Shown: piece by piece, positions 1-5,840 of the stretch | Numbering within the stretch: position 1 is the first letter of the stretch | Layout: every line of letters starts with the position of its first letter | The notes under the pieces: generated by a model | Seen by the model: only the letters and a program-made list of their open reading frames with translations | What the model was told of the DNA's origin: nothing | The model's database searches: none | Assembly (NCBI GenBank): GCA_034440455.1 | Contig: JAWXCB010000070.1 | Coordinates: 1 to 6,425, forward strand | From: JAWXCB01 sp034440455 | GTDB taxonomy: Bacteria; Bacteroidota; Bacteroidia; Chitinophagales; CAIOSU01 | Length of the DNA stretch: 6,425 bases | Reading direction: 5' to 3' | Translations under genes and position numbers: made by a program

Positions 1-1
1 A

Positions 2-249
2 AAAGTGCTGGAAGCTGATTATTATTTCGCCACACCTTACCACAGTTGGGAGCGCGGAACCAATGAAAACTACAACAGGCTGCTCAGGCAATATTTCCCG
101 AAAAAACTTCCTTTGAACACATTACGGAGGAAGACTTGAAAGCCGTGCAGGACAAACTCAACCACCGAGAAAGAAAACGATTAGGCTATCTGTCGCCTAT
201 TCAATATCATCATTCCCTTTTACTCACTAAAGTTGCATTTGCAACTTGA
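2..249 (+). pseudogene. IS30-family transposase, C-terminal part, frameshifted
   Basis: This is the end of a DDE transposase that would cut and join IS30-type element ends. In the frame starting at 2 it reads the conserved block YYFATPYHSWERGTNEN, then RQYFPKK. The Glu at 65-67, with an Arg seven residues later (86-88), is the presumed third catalytic residue of the DDE triad. After the A run at 101-106 that frame hits a stop at 137-139. The expected family C-terminus (ITEEDLKAV, then KLNHRERKRLGYLSP) continues in the frame containing 112-114 and stops at 247-249. One extra A in the run would restore a single open frame. A real one-base deletion is the simplest explanation. A sequencing error in the homopolymer or a -1 slippage event are alternatives. 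The 5' part lies outside the window. Confidence 0.82.
230..247. repeat. 8-bp perfect palindrome at the IS30 right end
   Basis: AAGTTGCA at 230-237 and TGCAACTT at 240-247 are perfect reverse complements with a 2-bp centre. GTTGCATT recurs at 252-259. The palindrome lies at the 3' end of the transposase frame, so it may be part of the terminal inverted repeat or a transposase-binding site. It has no T tract, so it does not look like a terminator. Confidence 0.5.
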
Positions 250-440
250 ATGTTGCATTAATAGTTACGGACGACAAAGGTTATCATGAGATAGATATTT
301 CCAAAGCTGACTACAAAAGTCCCAGCGATCTTACACCTGCATTTAAACTGATAAAAAAAATGGAAGACGAAGGTTGGGAGTTATACAACAGCCTAAGCGG
401 GAACTCTTGGGTCTTTTTTCTGCGTAAGCAAAGAAATTAA
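246..440 (+). CDS. Small DUF4177-like protein, probably 5'-truncated by the IS30 element
   Basis: The frame encodes about 62 codons beyond the IS edge. The C-terminal half has the pattern of DUF4177-type small proteins: a helix-like stretch (FKLIKKMEDE), the hallmark GWELYN, then a closing strand ending in a basic FFLRKQ. Their function is unknown. The first start in frame is a TTG at 246-248, inside the IS30 end and overlapping its palindrome. The upstream frame closes at 228-230. Related proteins as I recall them begin with a short strand before a segment like VTDDKGYHEID, so only a few N-terminal residues seem to be lost. It may be an inactive remnant or a product expressed from the IS-supplied start. 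It is followed after 31 bp by a strong terminator, which supports a once-real transcription unit. Confidence 0.55.
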   Translation: MNVALIVTDDKGYHEIDISKADYKSPSDLTPAFKLIKKMEDEGWELYNSLSGNSWVFFLRKQRN

Positions 441-471
441 ATTGGGAGAGTAGGTCGTTGCCAAATTTTTA

Positions 472-509
472 AAAGAGCCTTCCGTGGAAACATGGAAGGC
501 TCTTTTTTT
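472..509 (+). terminator. Strong intrinsic terminator after the DUF4177-like gene
   Basis: A perfect 12-bp stem (472-483 with 494-505) encloses a 10-nt loop and runs into seven T (503-509). The left arm begins with A residues, so some termination from the opposite strand is possible. An in-frame ATG at 492-494 falls in this hairpin, which argues against using it as the comM start. Confidence 0.92.
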
Positions 510-590
510 GCAATTTATTTTTATCTTAACACCCGAAACTTATTTATGGATGAACTTGAAATCACCGAACCGGAGCGCGTTTCACCAAGC

Positions 591-2129
591 ATGCTGGTGA
601 AAACATTCGGCTCTGCCGTGCATGGCGTTGATGCAACCACCATCACGGTTGAAGTGAATGTTTCGCAGGGGATGAAATATTTTTTGGTGGGGTTGCCGGA
701 TAATGCGGTGAAGGAAAGTCAGCAGCGAATTGAAGCAGCATTGAAAAATAATGGCTACCGGATGCCACGTCAGCGCATTGTTGTAAACATGGCTCCTGCT
801 GATATTCGCAAAGAAGGTTCATCTTATGACCTCACTATTGCCTTGGGAATTCTTGCTGCTTCCGATCAGGTTCAGCAAGATAGGATTGGAGATTATGTGG
901 TGATGGGCGAACTGTCGCTCGATGGGGGATTGCAGCCCATCAAAGGCGCGTTGCCGATTTCGATTCAGGCGCGCAAAGAAAAATTCAAAGGATTTATTCT
1001 CCCAAAGCAAAATGCAAAAGAGGCAGCGATTGTAAACGAGATAAAAGTTTATGGGGTGGATAATATCCGCGAGGTGGTAAATTTTTTTAACGGGCAAGGG
1101 GAATTGAATCAGGTTGTGGTTGACACCCGCGCTGAGTTTGCCGCCAACTTCAACAAAACAGAATTGGATTTTGCTGATGTGAAGGGGCAGGAAAATATCA
1201 AACGCGCATTGGAGATTGCAGCCGCAGGCGGACATAATGTGATTTTGATCGGTCCGCCCGGAGCAGGGAAGACGATGCTCGCCAAAAGAATTCCCACGAT
1301 TCTTCCTCCGCTCACGTTGCATGAAGCGTTGGAAACAACAAAGGTGCATTCTGTTGCGGGAAAACTTCCGGCAAATTCTTCGCTGGTGTATCAGCGTCCG
1401 TTTCGGTCACCACACCATACGATAAGCGATGTTGCGCTTGTGGGCGGTGGCAGCAATCCGCAGCCTGGTGAAATTTCGCTTGCGCATCATGGCGTGCTTT
1501 TTCTTGATGAGCTTCCCGAATTCAAGCGCACCGTGCTTGAAGTGATGCGCCAGCCGATGGAAGAAAGAAAAATCACCGTTTCGCGTTCGCGCTTTTCGGT
1601 GGAATACCCCGCGAGTTTTATGCTGGTGGCTTCGATGAATCCCTGCCCGTGCGGCTATTACAACCATCCTGAAAAGGACTGTGTGTGCGCTCCGGGTGTT
1701 GTTCAGAAATATCTCAACAGAATTTCAGGACCCTTGCTTGACAGAATTGACCTGCATGTGGAAGTAACCCCTCTGCCGATAAAAGACCTCTCGATGGATA
1801 AGCAAGGAGAAAAGAGTGAAGCGATCCGCGAGCGTGTGATACAGGCGCGAAATATCCAAGAGCAAAGATTTGCGGAAACGGAAGGCGTTTATTGCAATGC
1901 GCAAATGGCAACCAAAGAACTGCGCGAATATTGCCGCATTGATGCCGCCTCGCAAACGCTGCTAAACAAAGCGATGGAGCGGCTCGGACTTTCCGCCCGC
2001 GCGTATGATCGCATTTTAAAAGTTGCCCGCACCGTTGCCGATTTGGCGAGCAGCGCAGATATAAAAATGGAACACCTCGCGGAAGCAATTCAGTTCAGAA
2101 GCCTTGACCGCGAAAGTTGGGCAGCTTGA
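591..2129 (+). CDS. comM: ComM/YifB-family AAA+ ATPase (Mg-chelatase-like helicase)
   Basis: The protein has 512 residues from this start, the usual family length. ComM proteins form hexameric helicases that promote branch migration of single-stranded DNA during integration in natural transformation. The gene also occurs in bacteria not known to be competent. An N-terminal ChlI-like domain (about 20-140, with GLPDNAVKESQQRI) is followed by an AAA+ Mg-chelatase domain: Walker A GPPGAGKT at 221-228, conserved RSPHHTIS at 272-279, and Walker B FLDE at 304-307. A C-terminal Mg_chelatase_C domain follows. Cysteines 352, 354, 364 and 366 (CPC and CVC) could bind a metal. LLDRIDLH at 382-389 contains a conserved Arg. 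I chose ATG 591 because the family begins MLVKTxGSA. ATG 546 (527 aa) is the main alternative, and ATG 492 lies in the terminator. No clear Shine-Dalgarno site is seen. The gene converges on rodA. Confidence 0.96.
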   Translation: MLVKTFGSAVHGVDATTITVEVNVSQGMKYFLVGLPDNAVKESQQRIEAALKNNGYRMPRQRIVVNMAPADIRKEGSSYDLTIALGILAASDQVQQDRIGDYVVMGELSLDGGLQPIKGALPISIQARKEKFKGFILPKQNAKEAAIVNEIKVYGVDNIREVVNFFNGQGELNQVVVDTRAEFAANFNKTELDFADVKGQENIKRALEIAAAGGHNVILIGPPGAGKTMLAKRIPTILPPLTLHEALETTKVHSVAGKLPANSSLVYQRPFRSPHHTISDVALVGGGSNPQPGEISLAHHGVLFLDELPEFKRTVLEVMRQPMEERKITVSRSRFSVEYPASFMLVASMNPCPCGYYNHPEKDCVCAPGVVQKYLNRISGPLLDRIDLHVEVTPLPIKDLSMDKQGEKSEAIRERVIQARNIQEQRFAETEGVYCNAQMATKELREYCRIDAASQTLLNKAMERLGLSARAYDRILKVARTVADLASSADIKMEHLAEAIQFRSLDRESWAA

Positions 2130-2145
2130 AAATAGTTGGAAGTCA

Positions 2146-2163
2146 TAAGTTCTAAGTTTTAAG
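2146..2163. repeat. 7-bp-period repeat (TAAGTTC, TAAGTTT, TAAG)
   Basis: Two and a half tandem copies of a heptamer with one variable position lie just after comM. The 7-bp period matches the heptamer blocks upstream of mrdA at 5453-5485 and 5644-5678, although the unit sequence differs. Confidence 0.65.
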
Positions 2164-2278
2164 CGGGCGCGCACTTATCTCGTTTCTTTAGCGCATTGTC
2201 TTGTAGCGCTGACAGCAGAAGGACAACGGTGTCTTTCAGTAAGACCTTAATTGCCGTTGGCTTTAGTGCTTGTTGCAC
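2159..2278 (-). CDS. Possible small ORF downstream of rodA (39 aa, GTG start)
   Basis: A stop-free minus-strand frame runs from after a TAG at 2321-2323 to a TAA at 2159-2161, which is 53 sense codons. It has no ATG, and the only conventional alternative start is GTG at 2276-2278. The peptide is leucine- and lysine-rich, with a core like IKVLLKDTVVLLLSALQ and a basic end. I do not recognise it. It lies on the same strand as rodA, about 45 bp past its stop, and could be the remnant of a longer gene. Such an opening can arise by chance, and the same DNA is full of hairpins. Confidence 0.15.
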   Translation of the reverse strand: MQQALKPTAIKVLLKDTVVLLLSALQDNALKKRDKCAPA

Positions 2279-2282
2279 AACA
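2189..2282. repeat. Cluster of short inverted repeats
   Basis: Visible arms are AGCGC 2190-2194 with GCGCT 2206-2210; CAACGG 2224-2229 with CCGTTG 2254-2259, enclosing GTCTT 2231-2235 with AAGAC 2241-2245; and TGTTG 2271-2275 with CAACA 2278-2282. TAGCGC also occurs as a direct repeat at 2189 and 2204. The nested pair in the middle could form one imperfect hairpin. The function is unknown. Confidence 0.55.
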
Positions 2283-2324
2283 CGAGTTTCAAATGGGTTA
2301 AGGGATTTGCAGTTAACCGACTAA

Positions 2325-3572
2325 TTACCGCAGCACCGCCAGCCTGTCGCCATCCAGCTTTAAAAGGATAAACAAGAGCACAGTAAACGAGAGAATAGAA
2401 GATCCGCCATAGCTGAAAAACGGCAGCGGAATTCCAATCACAGGTGCGAGTCCTATCGTCATTCCGATATTAATGGAGATGTGAAAGAAGAGAATTGCCG
2501 CTACGCCATAGCCATAGATGCGGCTGAATCGGGAACGCTGTCGCTCGGAGATAAAGATGATGCGGAACAGCAAGCCGAATAAAAGCAGCAGCACAACAAA
2601 ACTGCCGAAGAAGCCATGCTCCTCGCCTACGGTGCAGAAAATAAAGTCGGTGGAAAGCTCGGGCACGAAGTCATATTTTGTTTGTGTGCCGTTGAGATAG
2701 CCTTTGCCATCCCAGCCTCCTGAGCCAATGGCAATTTTCGATTGATTCACGTTCCAGTCGTTGCCGCCCTTGCCGAGCATTACGTTGATGCGGTCGCGGT
2801 GGCGCTCTTCGAGGAAATGGTCAAACACGTAATCAACCGCAAACACATACGCAGATGAAATCAGCGCAAGTCCTATTAATGCAGGCATGGCACTTTTATT
2901 TTTCCGCAACACATATCCAATCAATGCGCTGATGAGCGCGATGGCAACGAGCAGGTAAATGAAATTCGTCAACAGTGCGAGAATAGAAAGCAGCACTATC
3001 ACCACGACAAGCACCAGATAAAGCGGACTTAATCCCTCGCGGAAAAACACCAAAAGAAAAGTGCCAAATACAATTGCAGAACCAAAATCGCCTTGCAGGA
3101 TAATGAAGCCCATCGGAATCAGCAGGATGCCGAAAGCAATTAGTTGGGGGCGCAGTTTGCGTAGGTCAATGCCCATTGTGCTGAGGTATTTCGCTACGGC
3201 AAGATTCACGGCAAACTTGGCGAACTCAGCCGGCTGGATGCTGATGCTGCCGAATTGTATCCATGATTTATTTCCTTTTACCTCAGTGCCGAATCCCAGC
3301 ACCCCAAGCAGCAACAGCATGATGGAAAAATAAATCACGTAGGCGAACGTGGTGTAAAACTTACTATCAATAATCAACACGACAAAACCAACGCCCAGCG
3401 ACACGAGCATCCAGATCATCTGCTTGCCGTGATTGGAAGTGGTGTCAAACACTTTGGTGCGCACACCATCATACTCTGCTGCATAGATGGATGCCCATCC
3501 CATTGCCACGAGCAGCAGATAAATAAAGATGGTGAGCCAATCAACGCTCGTCAGTAAACTCTTGCGTCTCAT
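2325..3572 (-). CDS. rodA: RodA, SEDS-family peptidoglycan glycosyltransferase
   Basis: RodA is the inner-membrane polymerase that joins lipid II into glycan strands for lateral wall growth, working with PBP2. The 415-residue protein has about ten hydrophobic segments and the SEDS signatures: WIQFGSISIQPAEFAK at 104-119, GDFGSA at 161-166, and VPELSTDFIF at 303-312 in the large external loop region. Asp309 there aligns with the catalytic Asp of E. coli RodA (D262). GEEHGFFGS at 316-324 and PFFSYGGSS at 384-392 follow. The start is the ATG at 3570-3572, giving MRRKSLLTSVDWL, the usual Bacteroidota N-terminus. A longer in-frame start at 3638 would add 22 residues unlike the family. The gene begins 32 bp inside the end of mrdA in another frame, which suggests translational coupling. 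No Shine-Dalgarno site is seen. Confidence 0.96.
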   Translation of the reverse strand: MRRKSLLTSVDWLTIFIYLLLVAMGWASIYAAEYDGVRTKVFDTTSNHGKQMIWMLVSLGVGFVVLIIDSKFYTTFAYVIYFSIMLLLLGVLGFGTEVKGNKSWIQFGSISIQPAEFAKFAVNLAVAKYLSTMGIDLRKLRPQLIAFGILLIPMGFIILQGDFGSAIVFGTFLLVFFREGLSPLYLVLVVVIVLLSILALLTNFIYLLVAIALISALIGYVLRKNKSAMPALIGLALISSAYVFAVDYVFDHFLEERHRDRINVMLGKGGNDWNVNQSKIAIGSGGWDGKGYLNGTQTKYDFVPELSTDFIFCTVGEEHGFFGSFVVLLLLFGLLFRIIFISERQRSRFSRIYGYGVAAILFFHISINIGMTIGLAPVIGIPLPFFSYGGSSILSFTVLLFILLKLDGDRLAVLR

Positions 3573-5406
3573 CGGGTTTGGGGTGAATGAAATCTGTTTC
3601 GAACATTTTCTTTTGCAGCGCGAGGCGCGGTGTGGCAATGGTGTCGTTCAAATATTTTTCAATAAGCAATGTTGCAATCGGAGCGGCAAAGGTGGAGCCG
3701 TGTCCCGCATTTTCCACCACCACCGCAATGGCAATCTTTGGATTATCCTTTGGGGCGAATGCTACGAAGAGCGAGTTGTCTTCGCCATTGGGGTTTTGCG
3801 CTGTTCCTGTTTTTCCGCAGATGGTAAGCCCGGGCACTTTCGCGCCACGCGCAGTGCCGCTCTCCACTGTTACATACATCGCTTCTACAACGGGGTCGAA
3901 ATTTGATTTATCAACCATCGTTTTATGCTTCACATAAAAATCAGCGAGCTTATCCGTGGAGTCATGCGCGATGGCGGTGACGAGATGCGGGGTGTAATAA
4001 TATCCGCGATTGGCGATGGCGGCTGTCATGTTTGCCATTTGCAACGGAGTGACGCCCAACTCGCCCTGCCCGATGCCAAGCGAAATAACAGTGAGCGATT
4101 TCCAGCTTTGATTTTTATACACCTTGTTGTAATAGGCAGGCGTGGGAACAAGCCCTGCAAACTCATTGGGAATGTCAATCCCTGTTTTATTTCCCATGCC
4201 AAAACTTGCAACATAATCATGCCATGCGGCAAGGCTCTCTTGCGAGCTTTTGAACTTGGGCTGGTCAAGAATGTTTCTGAAAACATTACAGAAATAGGCA
4301 TTGCATGAATATTGCAAACCCATCGTGAGATTCGTTATTGTGGGGTGGGGGCGACAGCCCACCTTCAGCGAGCCTGCAATATACCCGGGGCGGCACACGT
4401 AATGACTGGCGGGCGTTAATGTTTTTTCCTGCAAGCCAATCAGCGCCATCAATGCTTTAATCGTGCTGCCCGGTGGATAGAAGCCCATCACGGGGCGATT
4501 GTACAAGGGCTTCAGCGTATCGGCTGCGAGCAGCGCATAGTTTTGGCTGCGCATTCTTCCGCTCAATAAATTCGGGTCATACGTGGGGCTGCTCACCATC
4601 AGCAGCACTTCGCCCGTTGTCGGGTCAATGGCGATGATGCTGCCTTTTTTATTTTGCATCAACTGCTCGCCATACATCTGCAATTCAATATCAACCGAAA
4701 GCCTTAAATCTTTTCCGTTTGTGGCAAACGTGTCAAGCATGCCTTCTTTAAAAGAACCCTTCTCGCGATTATGCACATCCACCATGATGTAGCGGCTGCC
4801 GCGTGTGCCGCGCAACTGTTCTTCATATACTTTTTCCAAGCCGTTGATGCCGATGTAATCGCCTGATTTGTAGTAAACGACTTTGTCCACTTCTTTTTGG
4901 TCAACCTCGCCCACATAGCCGAGAATATGTGTTGCTGATTTGTAGGGATATCTGCGGATGGTGCGCAACTCAGAATAAAATCCGGGAAACTGATACATGT
5001 ATTCCTGAAAGCGCGCAAACTCTTCCATGGTAATTTGCTTGAGGAATGGCTGCGGGCGTTTCTTTTGCTTCAACTGCAGCCGCACTTTTTTCATCTGCGT
5101 GATGAAGGTTGCTTTATCAATATCAAGCAGCGCGCAAAACTTTACCGTGTCCATCTTTTTATCAACCTGGCGGGGCACGGCATATAAATCAAACACGGCA
5201 TCGTTGGTCACAATCAGCTTTCCATTCCTGTCATAGAGCAAGCCGCGGTCGGGATGCAGTTGCACCCTGCGCACTACGTTTTGGCTGGCGAGGTCTTTGT
5301 AGGATTGCTCTACAATCTGCAACTGAAACAGCTTTGCGAGAAACACCGCGAATATCAGCCCGAACAAGGCGATGATAACGAACATCCTGTTTTTAAATAA
5401 ATCCAT
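3541..5406 (-). CDS. mrdA: Penicillin-binding protein 2, class B transpeptidase
   Basis: PBP2 crosslinks peptidoglycan made by RodA in the periplasm during cell elongation and is a beta-lactam target. The 621-residue protein has one N-terminal membrane anchor (about 8-28), a PBP dimerisation/pedestal domain (about 50-225, including HPDRGLLYDRNG at 51-62), and a transpeptidase domain with all three active-site motifs: SxxK at 314-317 (STIK, nucleophile Ser314), SxN at 367-369 (SCN) and KTG at 532-534. GEVLLMVSSPTYDPN at 265-279 is also typical. The tail after about 590 is polar and ends in the rodA overlap. The ATG at 5406 gives a standard short cytoplasmic stretch before the anchor. No ribosome-binding site is evident. 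The gene is transcribed with rodA. Upstream there are only repeats and short remnants rather than mreD. The protein looks intact. Confidence 0.96.
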   Translation of the reverse strand: MDLFKNRMFVIIALFGLIFAVFLAKLFQLQIVEQSYKDLASQNVVRRVQLHPDRGLLYDRNGKLIVTNDAVFDLYAVPRQVDKKMDTVKFCALLDIDKATFITQMKKVRLQLKQKKRPQPFLKQITMEEFARFQEYMYQFPGFYSELRTIRRYPYKSATHILGYVGEVDQKEVDKVVYYKSGDYIGINGLEKVYEEQLRGTRGSRYIMVDVHNREKGSFKEGMLDTFATNGKDLRLSVDIELQMYGEQLMQNKKGSIIAIDPTTGEVLLMVSSPTYDPNLLSGRMRSQNYALLAADTLKPLYNRPVMGFYPPGSTIKALMALIGLQEKTLTPASHYVCRPGYIAGSLKVGCRPHPTITNLTMGLQYSCNAYFCNVFRNILDQPKFKSSQESLAAWHDYVASFGMGNKTGIDIPNEFAGLVPTPAYYNKVYKNQSWKSLTVISLGIGQGELGVTPLQMANMTAAIANRGYYYTPHLVTAIAHDSTDKLADFYVKHKTMVDKSNFDPVVEAMYVTVESGTARGAKVPGLTICGKTGTAQNPNGEDNSLFVAFAPKDNPKIAIAVVVENAGHGSTFAAPIATLLIEKYLNDTIATPRLALQKKMFETDFIHPKPDETQEFTDER

Positions 5407-5412
5407 GCGGGC

Positions 5413-5450
5413 TAATTCGATGATTCGGTGATACGATGATGTGCCAATGG
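5413..5450. repeat. 8-bp-period repeat block A
   Basis: Nearly five degenerate octamers follow one another in register, starting at 5413, 5421, 5429, 5437 and 5445. The first four positions are mostly TGAT or TAAT. The third full unit from 5421 is TGATGTGC, shared exactly with block B. The block begins 6 bp upstream of the mrdA start codon. Confidence 0.75.
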
Positions 5451-5452
5451 AA

Positions 5453-5485
5453 GTCGACAGTCAACAGTCCACAGACGACAGTTGA
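5453..5485. repeat. 7-bp-period repeat block 1 (GTCNACA-like)
   Basis: Heptamers GTCGACA, GTCAACA, GTCCACA and GACGACA stand in perfect register from 5453, followed by a partial unit. The last three bases overlap the first octamer of block B. Two units (GTCCACA and GACGACA) recur exactly in heptamer block 2. Confidence 0.8.
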
Positions 5486-5522
5486 TTTGCTAATATGCTG
5501 ATGTGCTGATATACCGATGTGC
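5483..5522. repeat. 8-bp-period repeat block B (consensus TGATRTGC)
   Basis: Five octamers stand in perfect register from 5483: TGATTTGC, TAATATGC, TGATGTGC, TGATATAC, CGATGTGC. This is the most regular of the three octamer blocks. Divergence is largely transitions at fixed positions. Confidence 0.8.
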
Positions 5523-5534
5523 CGGTTCTGAAGT

Positions 5535-5572
5535 CCCCCTTGCGCGTTGGCATTGAGCGAAGGCGAAGGGGG
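5535..5572. repeat. C/G-rich inverted repeat between octamer blocks
   Basis: CCCCCTT at 5535-5541 pairs with AAGGGGG at 5566-5572 across a 24-nt loop. A second G run (5575-5579) follows before octamer block C. There is no T tract on either strand, so it is not a terminator. It sits between octamer blocks B and C and may be part of a composite dispersed repeat. Confidence 0.6.
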
Positions 5573-5580
5573 CAGGGGGA

Positions 5581-5612
5581 TGATTCGTTGATATGCCAAT
5601 GTGCTGATTTTA
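5581..5612. repeat. 8-bp-period repeat block C
   Basis: Octamers TGATTCGT, TGATATGC, CAATGTGC and TGATTTTA stand in register from 5581. The block has the same unit family as blocks A and B and the same orientation. Confidence 0.75.
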
Positions 5613-5643
5613 GATATGGATAAATGCGTTTTCAAACTTAGGC

Positions 5644-5678
5644 TGAAACAGAGAACAGATAACGGACGACAGTCCACA
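5644..5678. repeat. 7-bp-period repeat block 2
   Basis: Heptamers TGAAACA, GAGAACA, GATAACG, GACGACA and GTCCACA stand in register from 5644. The last two are exact copies of units in block 1, in swapped order. The right edge decays into non-repetitive sequence before the terminator at 5708. Confidence 0.75.
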
Positions 5679-5707
5679 GAATTGCGGGCAACCGTCCACT
5701 GGCGCAC

Positions 5708-5739
5708 AAAAAAAAACGGGAACTCTCGTATCCCGTTTT
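5708..5739 (-). terminator. Intrinsic terminator of the small minus-strand unit
   Basis: A perfect 9-bp stem (5713-5721 with 5731-5739) has a 9-nt loop. Read on the minus strand, the hairpin is followed by a run of nine T (complement of the A run 5708-5716, partly in the stem). The plus strand offers only four T, so the main direction is minus. It lies 5 nt after the stop of a short ORF and about 300 nt before the mrdA start. Confidence 0.9.
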
Positions 5740-5744
5740 AATTG

Positions 5745-5840
5745 TTACGCCCTTTTGCTGATGATTCCCTCATGAATTTTAAAGCCTTTCAGGTTTATGA
5801 ATCTGCATTTGCACATTAAATCGTCCGGGGGCAAATGCAT
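5745..5840 (-). CDS. Possible 31-codon small ORF
   Basis: The ORF starts at ATG 5838-5840 and stops with TAA at 5745-5747, 5 nt before the terminator stem. Two further in-frame ATGs at 5844-5849 would make it 34 codons. The peptide includes two close cysteines (CKC) and a stretch FINLKGFKIHEGI. I do not recognise it. Tight coupling to a terminator favours a real transcript end, but both 9-bp inverted repeats lie within or beside this ORF, so the DNA may be selected as RNA rather than protein. It could also be the remnant of a longer gene. Confidence 0.18.
   Translation of the reverse strand: MHLPPDDLMCKCRFINLKGFKIHEGIISKRA

Larger units (their letters stand above)
1..250 (+). mobile_element. 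3' end of an IS30-family insertion sequence (partial)
   Basis: The translated DNA carries the C-terminal signature of IS30-family transposases, including YHSWERGTNEN and KLNHRERKRLGYLSP. The transposase stop at 247-249 lies inside a short palindrome (230-247). This suggests that the right terminal inverted repeat overlaps the end of the coding region, as happens in compact IS elements. The exact outer end cannot be fixed because the left end lies outside the window. I place it near 250, since the following frame reads as an unrelated small protein. No target duplication can be tested. Confidence 0.8.
2130..2324. other. Hairpin-rich spacer between convergent comM and rodA
   Basis: This 195-bp spacer begins with a 7-bp-period repeat (2146-2163). 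It then holds several inverted repeats and a 53-codon minus-strand open frame (2162-2320). No hairpin has a T tract, so neither convergent gene has a recognisable intrinsic terminator here. The density of structure and the flanking heptamer repeat suggest a dispersed intergenic element, but this cannot be shown from one copy. Confidence 0.5.
5407..5707. other. Gene-free repeat mosaic upstream of mrdA
   Basis: This stretch has no credible gene. It is built from three 8-bp-period blocks, two 7-bp-period blocks and one C/G-rich inverted repeat, listed separately. A 104-codon minus-strand open frame covers it (5393-5707), but its peptide simply translates the repeats and it runs out of frame over the mrdA start. 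The mrdA promoter must lie in or beyond this DNA. I cannot identify a convincing Bacteroidota -33/-7 promoter. Confidence 0.7.

Noticed and set aside
101..107. Programmed -1 frameshift in the transposase
   Set aside because: The run could slip, but no stimulatory stem-loop is evident, and the family normally uses one continuous frame. Deletion or sequencing error is more likely.
352..366. Residues 352-366 of ComM (nucleotides 1644-1688), a four-cysteine cluster, as a novel insertion
   Set aside because: Cysteines at this place before the LNRISGPLLDRID block are common in Bacteroidota ComM proteins, so it is a family feature and not a fusion.
819..1349. 176-codon minus-strand open frame opposite comM
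   Set aside because: It lies fully antisense to the conserved ComM AAA+ domain and its peptide shows no domain pattern. The other frames opposite comM (1109-2088, -) are shadows in the same way.
2130..2324. Intrinsic terminator or integron attC-like site between comM and rodA
   Set aside because: The hairpins have no T tract. I could not find paired core sites of the GTTRRRY / RYYYAAC type.
3573..3638. Longer RodA N-terminus from an ATG at 3638
   Set aside because: The added 22 residues are basic and cysteine-containing, unlike RodA, and lie fully within mrdA coding sequence. MRRKSLLTSVDWL is the family start.
5413..5678. CRISPR array
   Set aside because: The periods are 7 and 8 bp with no unique spacers, and no cas gene is present.
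5393..5707. 104-codon minus-strand open frame upstream of mrdA
   Set aside because: It translates the periodic repeats and overlaps the mrdA start in another frame.
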